Below, piece after piece: positions 63,329-64,000 of a stretch of 64,000 nt of DNA. Where the stretch lies: NCBI GenBank assembly GCA_963775975.1, contig CAVZKX010000001.1, positions 806,001-870,000 on the forward strand, in the 5' to 3' direction. The notes beneath the pieces are model-generated. The model saw only the letters and a program-made list of their open reading frames with translations, was not told where the DNA came from and ran no database searches. A program made the translations under genes and the position numbers. This DNA comes from JANXQG01 sp963775975. GTDB taxonomy: Bacteria; Planctomycetota; Planctomycetia; Pirellulales; Thermoguttaceae. How positions within the stretch are numbered: position 1 is the stretch's first letter; each line of letters starts with the position of its first letter.

Positions 63329-63360
63329 ACCAAGATTGACAACCGAACCCTAACACAACA

Positions 63361-63399
63361 CACCCTCTCCCCGGCCCTCTCCCGGAGGGAGAGGGGGAC
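63361..63399. repeat. CCCTCTCCC-type palindromic repeat, copy 5, abutting valS
   Basis: CACCCTCTCCCCGGCCCTCT followed by CCCGGAGGGAGAGGGGGAC. Its last G-rich bases lie 5-10 nt before the valS ATG and could serve as its ribosome-binding site. Confidence 0.8.
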
Positions 63400-63406
63400 A
63401 TGACAC

Positions 63407-64000
63407 ATGCAAGACCTCCCAACGCAATACAATCCCTCCGCCGCTCAAGCCCGCTGGTACAAGTTCTGGGAATCCAACGGCTATTTTCATAGCGAGCCGG
63501 ACCCGGCCAAGAGGCCCTATACAATCGTCATCCCGCCGCCCAACGTCACCGGGTGCTGCACCTGGGCCATGCCTTGAACAACACGCTGCAAGACATCCTC
63601 ATCCGCCAGAAGCGGATGCAAGGCTACGCCACGCTCTGGATGCCCGGCACCGACCACGCGGGCATTGCCACGCAGGCGGTCGTAGAACGACGATTGCTTC
63701 AAGAAGAAAAGCTCAGCCGCCACGAGCTTGGCCGCGAGGGGCTCGTCGAGCGGATCTGGCAATGGAAGAACGATTATGAGAAGCGGATTCTCGGCCAGCT
63801 CAAAGAGATGGGCTGCTCCTGTGACTGGGAGCGGACCCGCTTCACGCTCGATCCGCAGTGTGCCCGAGCCGTGCGACATACGTTCTTCAAAATGTTCCGC
63901 GACCGGCTCATCTACCGCGGCAAGCGGCTGGTGAACTGGGACACGATGCTGCAAACGGCAGTCAGCGACGACGAGGTTTTTCATGAGACCGTCAAAGGCA
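63407..64000 (+). CDS. valS: Valyl-tRNA synthetase (partial, one frameshift)
   Basis: Class I aminoacyl-tRNA synthetase N-terminus: QYNPSAAQARWYKFWESNGYF, then PPPNVTG and the HIGH-type motif LHLGHALNNTLQD. TLWMPGTDHAGIATQAVVER is a valS hallmark. The frame changes near 63550: one G is missing from ACCGGG(G)TGCTGCAC. With it the protein reads TGVLHLGHALN and continues to the window end. valS is essential, so this is almost certainly a sequence error. Confidence 0.93.

Overview
The window looks like part of a Planctomycetota chromosome, most likely Pirellulales-like. The evidence is a GC-rich genome, a giant autotransporter-type surface protein with a PEP-CTERM sorting signal, a Hanks-type Ser/Thr kinase, a Tat-exported Gfo/Idh/MocA oxidoreductase beside a TIM-barrel sugar isomerase, small planctomycete-type hypothetical proteins, and many palindromic intergenic repeats. 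I see no tRNA, rRNA, CRISPR array or replication origin. There is one complete IS30-family element.

Layout. 1-6.1 kb (minus): gltD (runs off the left edge) and gltB, glutamate synthase. 6.4-8.2 kb: membrane-anchored Ser/Thr kinase. 8.2-9.5 kb: long non-coding region with a consensus promoter and three short-period tandem arrays. 9.5-13.6 kb: truB, a ketosynthase homologue lacking its catalytic Cys, a membrane protein and an alpha/beta hydrolase. 13.7-19.0 kb: a four-gene unit with a P1B-type metal ATPase fused to an SPFH domain, HflC-like and HflK-like proteins (the latter with a His-rich tail), and a small exported protein. 19.2-26.7 kb: exported DUF3604/PHP protein, motA-motB, UxaA-type dehydratase pair and a LOG-family protein. 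26.7-27.8 kb: IS30. 27.9-35.3 kb: the PEP-CTERM autotransporter-like gene. 35.6-44.9 kb: hydroxyisobutyrate-type dehydrogenase, Mrp ATPase, glycosyltransferase, PPP phosphatase, peptide deformylase, M14 peptidase, Gfo/Idh oxidoreductase and sugar isomerase. 46.1-57.8 kb: HEAT protein, Rieske protein, NrnA, RibF, DUF4912 protein, Wzz-like protein, small unknowns and nicotinate phosphoribosyltransferase. 58.1-60.5 kb: histidine kinase plus response regulator/HD-GYP. 60.6-62.4 kb: citramalate synthase (cimA) with a leader that reads as a classical transcription attenuator. 62.5-64 kb: DUF559 protein, a small conserved protein and the start of valS.

Two systems stand out. First, the cimA leader has a consensus promoter, a roughly 30-codon ORF rich in Val and Ile codons including three consecutive Ile codons, an antiterminator and an intrinsic terminator that share one strand, then cimA, whose pathway makes isoleucine. 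Second, the ATPase-SPFH/HflC/HflK operon suggests metal transport physically tied to a prohibitin-type membrane scaffold.

Caveat for every reader: I count about 17 single-step frame changes in 64 kb, many in genes expected to be essential (valS, truB, gltB). The simplest reading is uncorrected indels in the assembly, so broken genes here are annotated as full-length genes with a frameshift rather than as pseudogenes.
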